The notes under the pieces are model-generated. The model saw only the letters and a program-made list of their open reading frames with translations. It searched no databases and was not told the origin of the DNA. This document shows, in pieces, positions 35,069 through 43,755 of a stretch of DNA of 64,000 bases (position 1 is its first letter; each line of letters begins with the position of its first letter). This DNA comes from Stutzerimonas stutzeri (GTDB lineage: Bacteria; Pseudomonadota; Gammaproteobacteria; Pseudomonadales; Pseudomonadaceae), in NCBI RefSeq assembly GCF_000590475.1, contig NZ_CP007441.1, positions 3,354,660 to 3,418,659 of the forward strand, read 5' to 3'. The translations under genes and the position numbers were made by a program.

Positions 35069-36310
35069 ATGCGCGCCCGCCCTTCCCCGCTCGCCGCCGC
35101 CGTTGCCCTGTGCTTCTTTTCTCTGACCAGCCTTGCAGCCGACCTCAAGCCCGACGAGTTGCTCAAGCAGGCCGAAGCCGAGCAGAAGCCCTACTTGGAA
35201 ACGGTGAAGGAACTGGTCTCCGTCGATACGGGCACCGGGCTGGAAAAGGGCTTGGCGACTGTCAGCCAGATGCTGGTCAAGCGCCTCGAAGCCCTGGGGG
35301 CGAAAGTCACGACCACGCCCGCGATGCCTTCGGCAGGCGACAACATCGTCGGCACGCTGGAAGGCTCGGGCAGCAAGAATTTCCTGCTGATGGTTCACTA
35401 CGACACGGTGTTCGGCGAAGGTACCGCCGCGAAGCGTCCGTTCCGCATGGACGAGCAGCGCGCCTACGGTCCCGGCGTCGCAGACGCCAAAGGTGGCGTG
35501 GCGATGATTCTGCACGCGCTGGAGCTGCTCAAACGCCAGGGCTTCGACGACTACGGCAGCATCACCGTGCTGTTCAACCCGGACGAAGAAATGGGCTCGT
35601 CTGGCTCGAAGAAAATCATCGCCGAGCTGGCGCGCAAGCATGACTACGTCTTCTCCTACGAGCCGCCAGACCAGGATGCGGTGACCACGGCCACCAACGG
35701 CATCAACGCGGTGATGCTCGAAGTGAAGGGCAAGTCATCCCATGCGGGCTCGGCACCAGAAGACGGTCGCAATGCCGTGATGGAACTGGCCCACCAATTG
35801 GTGCAGTTGCGTGATCTGGGCGATCCGAGCAAGGGCACCACGGTCAACTGGACCATGATCGAGGGTGGCGAGAAGCGCAACATCATCCCTTCCAGCGCGA
35901 AAGCGGAGGCGGACATGCGCTACTCGGACCTCAGCGAGTACGACCGGGTGCTGGCGGATGCCAAGCGCATCATCGAGAAGCAGCTGATCGACGAGACCAC
36001 TGTCGATCTACACATCAATAAAGGCCGTCCACCGCTGGCGAAGAATGCTGGCTCCGAAGCCTTGGCCGAGACGGCGCAAAAACTCTATGGTGAAATCGAC
36101 AAAGATATCGAGCCCATTGCCATGCGTTTCGGTACCGATGCCGGTTACGCCTACGTCCCGGATAGCGACAAGCCAGCGGTGTTGGAAACCATGGGCGTGG
36201 TCGGTGCCGGCCTGCACTCGGATGAAGAGTACCTGGAGCTCGCCAGCATCGCGCCACGCCTGTACCTGACGGTGGCGATGATCAAGACGCTGTCCAGCCA
36301 AAACGAGTAG
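35069..36310 (+). CDS. periplasmic M20 carboxypeptidase, glutamate carboxypeptidase (CPG2)-like
   Basis: A 413-residue zinc exopeptidase with a signal peptide (MRARPSPLAAAVALCFFSLTSLAA). Metal ligands and catalytic residues fit the M20 family: His110 and Asp112 in VHYDTVF, bridging Asp139 in GVADAKGG, and Glu173-Glu174 in NPDEEMGS. The dimerisation domain occurs around KGKSSHAGSAPEDGRNA. It resembles Pseudomonas CPG2, which removes C-terminal glutamate from folates and N-acyl amino acids. The gene is alone on the plus strand, divergent from the HIT gene and convergent with the GntP permease. Confidence 0.9.
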   Translation: MRARPSPLAAAVALCFFSLTSLAADLKPDELLKQAEAEQKPYLETVKELVSVDTGTGLEKGLATVSQMLVKRLEALGAKVTTTPAMPSAGDNIVGTLEGSGSKNFLLMVHYDTVFGEGTAAKRPFRMDEQRAYGPGVADAKGGVAMILHALELLKRQGFDDYGSITVLFNPDEEMGSSGSKKIIAELARKHDYVFSYEPPDQDAVTTATNGINAVMLEVKGKSSHAGSAPEDGRNAVMELAHQLVQLRDLGDPSKGTTVNWTMIEGGEKRNIIPSSAKAEADMRYSDLSEYDRVLADAKRIIEKQLIDETTVDLHINKGRPPLAKNAGSEALAETAQKLYGEIDKDIEPIAMRFGTDAGYAYVPDSDKPAVLETMGVVGAGLHSDEEYLELASIAPRLYLTVAMIKTLSSQNE

Positions 36311-36377
36311 TCGACACGTGCCACACCGGAGTCGCCGCCAGATTCCGGTGTGGTTCGTTGCCACTCCGTGCGAAATA

Positions 36378-37745
36378 TCAAAGCAGCACCAGCCCCAACA
36401 ACCAGACCACCGTCATCCCGGTTACGCCCTGAACCAGCGTTGCCATGGTCTGCGCGCGGTAGGCTGTGGACACCTTCATCCGGCTGAACTGCGAGACCAC
36501 CCAGAAGAAGCTGTCGTTGGCATGGGACACGGTCATACCGCCCGCGCCAATGGCCATGACAGTCAGCACCCGGCCCATTTCGCTGTCCAGACCGAGACTG
36601 CCGAGTAACGGCGCGACCATTGCAGAGGTGGTGACCAGCGCGACGGTAGTAGAGCCCTGCGCGGTTTTTAGCGCGGCGGAGACAATAAAGGGCATGAACA
36701 GACCGATACCCAACGCTGATAGGCTTTGGCCCAGGTAATCGCCCAGCGGCGTGATCTTCAGCATCGCGCCGAAGGCACCGCCGGCGCCGGTAATCAACAG
36801 AATGGGGGCCGCCGAGACGATGCCCGCGGCCACCTGATCATGAAACTGCTGGCGTTTGTTCTCGCCCTTGAGCAACGTGCAGGCGAAGCCCAGGCCGATC
36901 AGCAGCGCGGCGACCGGCTGACCGAGGAAAGTCAGTACGGAGGACACGACACCTTCACCCAGCGGCCTGCCGGGTAGCGCGACGATCGAGCCGATACAAA
37001 TCAGCGCGATGGGAATGAAGATCGGCGCGAAGGCTTGCCAGGTACTAGGCAAGGTGCCGTAGCGGGCGCGGAGGCTATCGAAATCCACGTCTTCGGCGAG
37101 CAACTCGCTGGGCGCTTCGTCCAGCAGGTCGCGGTCATCCTGCTTGAGAAAGCGATTAGCCCAGAGCATCCCGGCCAGCGCCGCGATTGCCGAGACCAGC
37201 AGGCCGACGGCGATCACCAGCCCCAGCGAGTCTTCCAACCCCAGGTTGCCCGCGGCGGCAATCGGGCCCGGCGTTGGCGGCACGAAGGTATGGGTGGCAT
37301 ACAGGCCGGTGGCCAGCGCGACGCTCATGGCGACGACCGAAACCTTCATCCGCGCCGCCAAGGCATTTTTCAGCGAGTTGAGGATGACGTAGCCCGAATC
37401 GCAGAACACCGGGATCGACACCAGGTAGCCGATGATCGACAGCGTCAGCGTAGGAAAGCGTTCGCCCAGCAGACGAATCACGCTTTCAGCCATGGTGATC
37501 GCCGCGCCGGAGCGTTCGAGGATGACCCCAATGATGGTGCCCAGTGCGATGACGATACCGATGTAGCCGAGGATGCCACCGAAGCCGGTCGCGACCGTTT
37601 TAAGAATTTCCGCAGTCGGGACTTGGTAGGCGAAGCCGGCAAGGATCGCCGCTGCCAGCAGGGCCAGAAAAGGATGCAGCTTCCAGCTCACCGTGGAATA
37701 CACGATGAAGGCAATCAGCAGCAACAGGATGAGGATCAGCACCAT
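36378..37745 (-). CDS. GntP-family permease (gluconate:H+ symporter type)
   Basis: A 455-residue carrier with about 12-14 hydrophobic segments. Markers are SWKLHPFLALLAAAILAGFAY, GFGGILGYIGIVIALGTIIGVILERSGAA, GERFPTLTLSIIGYLVSIPVFCDSGYVIL and ATHTFVPPTPGPIAAAGNLG, all diagnostic of GntP permeases, which import gluconate and related acids such as glycerate. The family alone does not fix the substrate and no gluconate kinase is adjacent. ATG 37745 begins the first membrane segment. It is divergent from the YfcG-like GST. Confidence 0.93.
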   Translation of the reverse strand: MVLILILLLLIAFIVYSTVSWKLHPFLALLAAAILAGFAYQVPTAEILKTVATGFGGILGYIGIVIALGTIIGVILERSGAAITMAESVIRLLGERFPTLTLSIIGYLVSIPVFCDSGYVILNSLKNALAARMKVSVVAMSVALATGLYATHTFVPPTPGPIAAAGNLGLEDSLGLVIAVGLLVSAIAALAGMLWANRFLKQDDRDLLDEAPSELLAEDVDFDSLRARYGTLPSTWQAFAPIFIPIALICIGSIVALPGRPLGEGVVSSVLTFLGQPVAALLIGLGFACTLLKGENKRQQFHDQVAAGIVSAAPILLITGAGGAFGAMLKITPLGDYLGQSLSALGIGLFMPFIVSAALKTAQGSTTVALVTTSAMVAPLLGSLGLDSEMGRVLTVMAIGAGGMTVSHANDSFFWVVSQFSRMKVSTAYRAQTMATLVQGVTGMTVVWLLGLVLL

Positions 37746-37971
37746 GGTCGAACGCCTCGTGTGATGGGGCCAGAACGCGGCAGGCGCCGATGCCTGCGCT
37801 GCGTTGAGCATAGTGCAGCTTGCCCGTGACGCTCGAAGCGTCGAGGCAACGCGGCCGTATGCCTTGCCTGAAATCAGCAGCGCTCTGCGATCCTTGCGCG
37901 CCTCTTATCGACCCACTGCGCTAAGGGCTAAGCTATCCTCCATGATCCATTGTCCGGAGAGCGTTCTCGCT

Positions 37972-38676
37972 ATGCACGATCTATCCGCCTTCCCCATCAC
38001 CCAGAAATGGCCCGCCAGCTACCCCGATCGCCTGCAGCTGTATTCGTTGCCCACGCCCAATGGGGTGAAGGCGTCGATCATGCTGGAGGAAACCGGCCTG
38101 CCCTACGAGGCGCATCTGGTGAGATTCGAGAGCAACGATCAGCTCTCGGAGGAGTTCCTCTCGCTGAACCCGAACAATAAGATCCCGGCGATTCTTGACC
38201 CCAACGGCCCTGATGGCGAGCCGCTGGCGCTGTTCGAGTCCGGTGCGATTCTGCTGTACCTGGCGGACAAGACCGGTCAGTTCATGCCCGAGGACGCCGC
38301 GGCTCGCTACGAGACGATTCAGTGGTTGATGTTCCAGATGGGCGGCATCGGGCCGATGTTCGGCCAGCTGGGCTTCTTCCACAAATTTGCCGGCAAGGAC
38401 TACGAAGACAAGCGCCCGCGCGACCGTTACGTCGCCGAAGCCCAACGCCTACTGGGCGTACTGGACAAACGCCTGGAAGGCCGTGAATGGCTCATGGGCG
38501 GCCGTTACAGCATCGCTGACATCGCGACCTTCCCGTGGGTGCGCAACCTGGTGGGCTTCTACGAAGCGCGCGAGCTGGTGGAGTTCGACCGCTTCGTCAA
38601 TGTGCAGCGGGTGCTGGACGCCTTCGTCGCGCGGCCCGCTGTGGCTAAAGGCCTGAATATTCCGCCAAGGGGCTGA
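37972..38676 (+). CDS. YfcG-like glutathione S-transferase
   Basis: A 234-residue GST of the nu/YfcG-YghU type. The N-domain has LQLYSLPTPNGVKASIMLEETGLPYEAHLV and NPNNKIPAILDPNGPDGEPLALFESGAILLYLADK; the TPNG motif replaces a catalytic Cys, and SPNNKIPA is the Pro-loop. The C-domain is helical, with WLMFQMGGIGPMFGQLGFF, which is typical of YfcG (disulfide-bond reductase using two GSH). ATG 37972 fits homologues; an in-frame ATG at 37942 is an alternative. It converges on the anti-sigma gene with 4 bp between. Confidence 0.9.
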   Translation: MHDLSAFPITQKWPASYPDRLQLYSLPTPNGVKASIMLEETGLPYEAHLVRFESNDQLSEEFLSLNPNNKIPAILDPNGPDGEPLALFESGAILLYLADKTGQFMPEDAAARYETIQWLMFQMGGIGPMFGQLGFFHKFAGKDYEDKRPRDRYVAEAQRLLGVLDKRLEGREWLMGGRYSIADIATFPWVRNLVGFYEARELVEFDRFVNVQRVLDAFVARPAVAKGLNIPPRG

Positions 38677-38680
38677 GGCC

Positions 38681-39409
38681 TCAAATGACCTTGGCCGCAC
38701 GCCCGATGAATTGAATCGGACCGGTCGGCAGGCCGGTTGGCGAGCCGGTCGGCTGTTCCAGCGTCAGCTCGAACAGCTGGTTGGGCTGCAACGGCGGCAA
38801 CTCGTCGAGGCGAATCTTTACCGGTTCGCCCGGTTGGACCAAGCCGAGGGACACCGGTGCCTGCCAGCCTTCGGCCTTCGTCCAGAGCTGCAGCGCCTTG
38901 TCCGGCGGCAGTTCGGTGACGCCCAGCGGTATCAGCTCGATTTCCCGCGAACGATTGCCGGCCTGCATCACCCAGCCAGGCGCCAGGCCCTGCGGCGTGG
39001 CGAGCACCACCAACCAGGTCGGCGATGGCTCCGGCGGTACTCGGGTCAGCAGCAATACGCCCAATACCAGGGTGGCCGCCATGCCCGCAGCCGCGAAGCC
39101 GCGCCAGATCGACAAGCTGTTCCACCAGGTTTCGTGGCGTGCAGGCACTATCGGTGTGGCTTGTCGGCTGGACTCGTCCAGGCTGCGCTCGATGCGAGTC
39201 CACAAACGCGGCGAAGGCGTTTGCGGCTCCACCAGTTCGGTCAGGTGCAGCAGCCGCGCTTCCCAATAATCCACAGCTGATTGCAGCTCTGACTCGAGCG
39301 CCAATCGCTGTTCGACCGCTTCCCGTTCTACAGCCGTGAGCGTCCCAAGCACGTATTCGCCTGCCAGTTCATGCAAATCTTCGCTGCGCTCGTTGGGGTC
39401 GTTTTTCAT
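38681..39409 (-). CDS. RskA-type anti-sigma factor
   Basis: A 242-residue single-pass membrane protein. Residues 1-80 are the cytoplasmic anti-sigma part (NDPNERSEDLHELAGEYVLGTLTAVEREAVEQRLA, a zinc-less ASD-like helical bundle). One membrane segment (FAAAGMAATLVLGVLLL) lies near residue 93, and a periplasmic RskA_C-like domain follows (LVVLATPQGLAPGWVMQAGNRSREIELIPLGV). It binds the ECF sigma factor until a signal releases it. ATG 39409 overlaps the sigma stop as ATGA, so the two are co-translated; a GTG at 39418 is less likely. Confidence 0.9.
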   Translation of the reverse strand: MKNDPNERSEDLHELAGEYVLGTLTAVEREAVEQRLALESELQSAVDYWEARLLHLTELVEPQTPSPRLWTRIERSLDESSRQATPIVPARHETWWNSLSIWRGFAAAGMAATLVLGVLLLTRVPPEPSPTWLVVLATPQGLAPGWVMQAGNRSREIELIPLGVTELPPDKALQLWTKAEGWQAPVSLGLVQPGEPVKIRLDELPPLQPNQLFELTLEQPTGSPTGLPTGPIQFIGRAAKVI

Positions 39410-39981
39410 CCAATGCACTCACGAAGGGCGGTCAGGCTGCGGCGAATCCATGCTTTAACCGTGCCCAACGGCGCACCCAGCCGCTGGGCGATTTCCTGAT
39501 GTGAATAGCCATCGACGTACGCATGAAACACGCAATTGCGGCGCACCGGTTCGAGTTGTTCGAGACAGGCTTCGATCCGGCCGGGGTTGACTCGCCAATC
39601 GAAAGCATCGGTCTGTTCCTGCCAACCATCGATGGCCGCGTGGCTGACTTCGCCTTCATCATCCAGATCCATCTGCGTCTGCCGGGCGTCGTTGCGCACA
39701 GCGTTGAGCGCAAGGTGGCGGGTCACGCTGAAGATCCAGCCCCGGGCCGAGCCGCGCGCCTGGTCATAGGTCGCCGCTTTGTTCCAGATGCGAATGAAGG
39801 CGTCATGCACGATGTCCTCCGCCAGCGCGGCGTCTCGGACGATGCGCTGGACCACGCCGAGCAGGCGCGGGCTTTCCTGTTCATAAAGCTGCTGCAATGC
39901 CGAGCGCTCGCCAAGCGCGCAGGCACGCAACGTTGCTTCGTAATCGAATGGGGATGAGGTCGCTGTCAATGGATCCGCCAT
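39406..39981 (-). CDS. ECF sigma-70 family factor
   Basis: A 191-residue alternative sigma factor. Region 2 covers about residues 27-95 (LYEQESPRLLGVVQRIVRDAALAEDIVHDAFIRIWNKAATYD, then GWIFSVTRHLALN). Region 4 covers about 135-188 (VFHAYVDGYSHQEIAQRLGAPLGTVKAWIRRSLTALRE). There is no C-terminal TPR or SnoaL extension, so it is not of the ECF41/42 kind. It lies downstream of the secreted DUF3455 gene (101 bp) and upstream of its anti-sigma factor (ATGA overlap), so the three probably form one autoregulated unit. Confidence 0.92.
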   Translation of the reverse strand: MADPLTATSSPFDYEATLRACALGERSALQQLYEQESPRLLGVVQRIVRDAALAEDIVHDAFIRIWNKAATYDQARGSARGWIFSVTRHLALNAVRNDARQTQMDLDDEGEVSHAAIDGWQEQTDAFDWRVNPGRIEACLEQLEPVRRNCVFHAYVDGYSHQEIAQRLGAPLGTVKAWIRRSLTALRECIG

Positions 39982-40082
39982 TGGCTGATGGTAATTGCCC
40001 CGGCGGGCAGGCCGAGGCGTCTGTGCAGCATGGAGGCGTTTTGACGCTCATATTGAGCGGCTTGCAGACCGCTGTACTGGTT

Positions 40083-40613
40083 TCACTTCATAGACCAGAA
40101 CAGGTAGTCGGCCTGGTAATCCACGATCTGGCGCTCGCCCTTGTTGGCTGCCTCGCACGTTGCCGCTGGCGCTACGCCGCCCTTGGTCGCTACGCGCTGA
40201 ATATAGCTGACGCCCTTCATCGCACCGTTGCCTTCGGCCGGGTTGGCCTTGACCAACTGATACGGGATGTTGCCGTCGCCAGCCGGGGCCACCGCAACCT
40301 GAGTGCCGGTGATCGTGGAGCCATCCGCCGCCTCCCAAGTGGCAGGCGGGCCGTAGTAACTGCCGACCTGCTTGCCGCTGCGGTCATTGAGCGCGGCCTT
40401 GGGGCCGACGAACACCCACTCCATTTTTTCGGGCATATCGGCTTTGGCTTGGCATTCATAGGTAATTTTGCCAACGCCGACGGTTTCCATGCTGACGGTA
40501 TGGCCATCCGGGACCTTGACGGCTTCGGGTACGTCCATTTTGGCGAAGGCGTTGGCCGAGCAGCCGAGCGCCAGGGAAAGTCCGGTCAGGCAAAGGATCT
40601 TTTTCGCGTCCAT
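40083..40613 (-). CDS. exported DUF3455 protein
   Basis: A 176-residue secreted protein with a signal peptide (MDAKKILCLTGLSLALGCSANAFA). The DUF3455 core has VPEAVKVPDGHTVSMETVGVGKITYECQAKADMPEKMEWVFVGPKAALNDRSGKQVGSYYGPPATWEAADGSTITGTQVAVAP. Two Cys (YECQA and ATCEAA) may form a disulfide. The function is unknown, but the family is often coupled to ECF sigma and anti-sigma genes, suggesting it is a target of that regulator. ATG 40613 starts the signal; the longer frame upstream lacks similarity. Confidence 0.87.
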   Translation of the reverse strand: MDAKKILCLTGLSLALGCSANAFAKMDVPEAVKVPDGHTVSMETVGVGKITYECQAKADMPEKMEWVFVGPKAALNDRSGKQVGSYYGPPATWEAADGSTITGTQVAVAPAGDGNIPYQLVKANPAEGNGAMKGVSYIQRVATKGGVAPAATCEAANKGERQIVDYQADYLFWSMK

Positions 40614-40887
40614 TTTGAATCTCCGGTAGTGATCAGGTGGGCGGCAACGAAGGCCGCTATCTGTACTACCCGCGACAAACCGAATCGGATGCAGCGCTTG
40701 CAAAAATATTTTCGGGCCTCCAATCGAGGCGCGGACCGCACGGTAGCGTTGGTATTTCACGACCCTTCTTTTTTTCTACCAATGCCATGTCGATTTTGTC
40801 TCGCCCGCTCGACCAATGATCAGAGCCAGCGGAAATTGGTGTAGATCCGTCTAGGCTGATTCGACCCACCAATGAAGGAGTCAGACG

Positions 40888-41307
40888 ATGCGATTCATGG
40901 TGATGATCAAGGCCAACCCCGACACCGAAGCGGGCGTGATGCCCAGCGAGGAGGTGCTCACAGCCATGGGCCAGTACAACGAAGAACTGATGAATGCCGG
41001 CGTCATGCTGGGCGGTGAAGGCCTGCACCCCAGCAGCCGAGGCGCGCGCGTGCGCTTCAGCGAGGGGCAAACATCGGTGGTGGACGGCCCGTTCGTCGAA
41101 ACCCGCGAGCCGATTGCCGGCTATTGGCTGTTTCAAACCGGATCGTTGCAAGAAGCCGTCGACTGGGTGAAACGTTGCCCTGCGTCTGCCATCGGCGATT
41201 CGGAAATCGAGATTCGCCAGATTTTCGAAGCCGAAGATTTCGGCGCTGAATTCACCCCCGAGTTGCGCGACCAGGAAGAACGTTTGCGCGCGCGGATCAG
41301 CCAATAA
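40888..41307 (+). CDS. YCII/DGPF-domain protein
   Basis: A 139-residue small protein with the YCII fold. MRFMVMIKANPDTEAG opens the ferredoxin-like fold, VVDGPFVETREPIAGYWLF carries the DGPF motif, and AVDWVKRCPAS follows. YCII proteins act as dimers; catalysis is unproven in most. AAGGAG lies 9 bp before ATG 40888. It is followed by a PhnB-like gene 19 bp later. In many bacteria this pair occurs near ECF sigma genes, but the sigma here lacks the ECF42 extension. Confidence 0.9.
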   Translation: MRFMVMIKANPDTEAGVMPSEEVLTAMGQYNEELMNAGVMLGGEGLHPSSRGARVRFSEGQTSVVDGPFVETREPIAGYWLFQTGSLQEAVDWVKRCPASAIGDSEIEIRQIFEAEDFGAEFTPELRDQEERLRARISQ

Positions 41308-41326
41308 CCCGAACAGGAGAGCACGC

Positions 41327-41752
41327 ATGAAAATCACCCCCTACCTCACCTTCGACGGCCAGGCGCGCGACGCCTTCACGCTCTACCAGAAGGTACTGGG
41401 CGGCACGCTGGAGATGATGACCTTCGCCCAAGCGCCCGAGTCCGAGCATTTCCCAGCGGAACATCGGGAGCGGATCATGCACGTCTGCCTGAACCTGGGT
41501 GACTACCAGTTGATGGCATCCGACACCATGCCCGGCGATGCTGCCTGTGGCGGCGGCCCGTACGAGGGCATCAAGGGCTGCTCGATATCCCTGCATCCAA
41601 CAAGCGTTGCCGAGGCCGAGCGCGTATTCAACGGGCTGGCCGAAGGTGGACAGGTCATGATGCCGCTGGAGAAAACCTTCTGGGCCGAGCGTTTCGGCAT
41701 GTTCGTAGACCGCTTCGGCGTCTCCTGGATGATCAATTGCGAGCAGGCCTAG
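41327..41752 (+). CDS. PhnB-like VOC (glyoxalase fold) protein
   Basis: A 141-residue vicinal-oxygen-chelate protein. Markers are MKITPYLTFDGQARDAFTLYQKVLGGTLEMMTFAQAP, then VCLNLGDYQLMASDTMPGDA and FWAERFGMFVDRFGVSWMINCE, typical of PhnB/YdhR. The metal ligands of true glyoxalases are only partly conserved, so an enzymatic role is uncertain. AGGAGA lies 7 bp before ATG 41327. It is co-oriented with the YCII gene and closed by a strong terminator. Confidence 0.88.
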   Translation: MKITPYLTFDGQARDAFTLYQKVLGGTLEMMTFAQAPESEHFPAEHRERIMHVCLNLGDYQLMASDTMPGDAACGGGPYEGIKGCSISLHPTSVAEAERVFNGLAEGGQVMMPLEKTFWAERFGMFVDRFGVSWMINCEQA

Positions 41753-41786
41753 CTGCAGATAAAACCTAAGCGCTGCCACCGATGCG

Positions 41787-41820
41787 AAAACGCCTGGCTC
41801 CGTGCTGAGCCAGGCGTCTT
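41787..41820. terminator. bidirectional terminator after YCII/PhnB pair
   Basis: CGCCTGGCT (41791-41799) and AGCCAGGCG (41808-41816) form a 9-bp perfect stem with an 8-base loop. TCTT follows on the plus strand and, reading minus, TTTTC follows the other side. It lies about 40 bp after the PhnB stop. Confidence 0.75.
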
Positions 41821-41982
41821 GCACCTTACCGCCCCGATATGACGACGCGACTCAGCGAAACGAGCCTCCATGGCTCGCCATACGCGCCATGAGAACTCCG
41901 ATTTCGCGTCCCGCCTCTTTTGCCTTTCCGCTGCACCTACAGGTCCCTGACCCATGAACATCGCGGTCGCCGAGCCGGCCGT

Positions 41983-42936
41983 TCAGCCGCGGCCGCGAAA
42001 TGCTTGCCGGTAGTGGTTGGGCGATATGCCGAGGGCCTTGCTGAAGTGCTGCCGTAGCGAGACCGGCGAGCCGAATCCAGCCAGTGCGGCGATTGCATCG
42101 ATAGGCTGATTGGTGCTCTCCAACAGACGCTGGCTCAACGCGACGCGTTCGGCCAGCAGCCAGCCGCCAACAGTGGTGCCGGTGTGCTGCCGGAAATGCC
42201 GGCTGAAGGTACGGCGACTCATCAGCGCTTTCTCCGCCAGGCTATCCAGCGTATGCGGCAAGTGCAGGCTCGCCCGCGCCCAGTCGAGCAATTCTCCGAG
42301 ACGACTGTCACGACGGCTGGTCGGTATGGGCTGCTCGATGAACTGCGCCTGACCGCCCTGCCGATGCGGCGACATGACCAGGTGTCGCGCCACCTTGTTC
42401 GCCACCTCCGCCCCCCAGTGCTTGCGCACCAGATACAGACAGCAATCCAGCGCCGCCGCCGTCCCAGCCGATGTCAGCAAATTAGTGTCATCCAGATAGA
42501 GCACATCGCTGTCCACCTGAATGTGCAGATGCTGCGCCTTGAAATGCTCGACCCACGCCCAGTGCGTCGTCGCGCGACGGCCATCGAGCAGCCCGGTTGC
42601 GGCCAGCACGTAAGCACCGAGGCAGAGCCCGACCAATGTCGCCCCCCGTTGATGAGCCGCTATCAGAGCTGCGAGCAGCGCGGCCGGTGGTGCCTCGTCG
42701 CCATCGCGCCAACTAGGCACGATCACCGTATCGGCCTGTTCCAGCGCTTCCAGCCCGTGCGCCACATTCAACTCGAAGCCCGCGGTGGTCCGCAGCAGTC
42801 CCGTTTCGGCAGCACAGACATCGATGACATAACGCTGCGTGCGTGACATCGCATCACCGAACACCATGCAGGGTACGGAAAGATGAAACGGGCTTATCTG
42901 GTCGAAGGCGACCACGGCTATCCGGTGCGGCTGCAT
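41983..42936 (-). CDS. GlxA-family transcriptional regulator (DJ-1 domain + AraC HTH)
   Basis: A 317-residue regulator. The N-domain (about 1-180) is a class-I glutamine-amidotransferase-like/DJ-1 fold with Cys in VGLCLGAYVLAATGLL; the AraC HTH is at about 225-312 (TLDSLAEKALMSRRTFSRHFRQHTGTTVGGWLLAERV...SPVSLRQHFSKALGISPNHYRQAF). GlxA-type regulators usually sense small amines or amino-acid derivatives; the ligand here is unknown. It is divergent from the isochorismatase-like gene across 118 bp, which is probably a regulated target. Confidence 0.92.
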   Translation of the reverse strand: MQPHRIAVVAFDQISPFHLSVPCMVFGDAMSRTQRYVIDVCAAETGLLRTTAGFELNVAHGLEALEQADTVIVPSWRDGDEAPPAALLAALIAAHQRGATLVGLCLGAYVLAATGLLDGRRATTHWAWVEHFKAQHLHIQVDSDVLYLDDTNLLTSAGTAAALDCCLYLVRKHWGAEVANKVARHLVMSPHRQGGQAQFIEQPIPTSRRDSRLGELLDWARASLHLPHTLDSLAEKALMSRRTFSRHFRQHTGTTVGGWLLAERVALSQRLLESTNQPIDAIAALAGFGSPVSLRQHFSKALGISPNHYRQAFRGRG

Positions 42937-43054
42937 GGCGAAATCTCGGCTGGAGTTGGCCCGATCTTATCGCAACCTGTCATTCGGGCCACTCACCCTG
43001 CCGGGTCGAGCGACGAAACAATGCGGTCAACCCAACTTCGAACGAGGACACACC

Positions 43055-43678
43055 ATGAGCCAGCCAAAACGCGCCCTGATCGTCATCGACGTGCAGAACG
43101 AATACGTCACAGGCAACCTGCGCATCGAGTATCCCGATGTGCAGCTATCGCTGGGCAACATCGCCAGAACCATGGATGCAGCCCGCGCAGCAGGCATTCC
43201 AGTGGTGACCGTGCAGCACATCGCGCCGGAAACATCACCATTGTTCGCCCGCGGCAGCCAGCAGGTCGAGCTGCATCCCTCGGTCGCACAGCGCCCGCAC
43301 GACCTGCTCGTAGAGAAGTCGCTGGCAAGCGCCCTGGCCAAGACCGATCTCGGGGCCTGGCTGCGTGACCGACAAATCGACACGCTTACCGTGGTCGGTT
43401 ACATGACCCACAACTGCGACAACTCGACGGTGGCGCAGGCGCACCATGAAGGCTGGAAGGTTGAGCTGCTGCAAGATGCTACCGGCTCGCTGCCCTACCA
43501 AAACGCGGCGGGTGCGGCCAGTGCCGAGGAGATTCATCGAGCCTTCACGGTGGTGATGCACACCGGCTTCGCCGCCGTGGCGAGCACCGATCAGTGGATC
43601 GAGGCCGTAAAGGCCGGGCAGCCATTGTCGCCGGACAACATCTACCTCTCCAACCAGAGGGCGATCCAAACGCGCTGA
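43055..43678 (+). CDS. isochorismatase-like cysteine hydrolase
   Basis: A 207-residue hydrolase with the isochorismatase fold. The triad Asp12 (IDVQNEY), Lys88 (LVEKSL) and Cys121 (THNCDNST) is intact, so it is probably an active amidase, such as a nicotinamidase- or ureidoacrylate-type enzyme; the substrate is unknown. CGAGGA lies 8 bp before ATG 43055. The divergent GlxA-type regulator suggests induction by an amide or amine. Homologues in this fold include YcaC, but that family has a different size and active-site loop. Confidence 0.9.
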   Translation: MSQPKRALIVIDVQNEYVTGNLRIEYPDVQLSLGNIARTMDAARAAGIPVVTVQHIAPETSPLFARGSQQVELHPSVAQRPHDLLVEKSLASALAKTDLGAWLRDRQIDTLTVVGYMTHNCDNSTVAQAHHEGWKVELLQDATGSLPYQNAAGAASAEEIHRAFTVVMHTGFAAVASTDQWIEAVKAGQPLSPDNIYLSNQRAIQTR

Positions 43679-43755
43679 GCACCAAGCCGAAGTCAGCCGA
43701 GCCGCGGCTGGCTTCGGACATGACCGGAGTCGATGAGCGACGCATCCCCGTCGCC

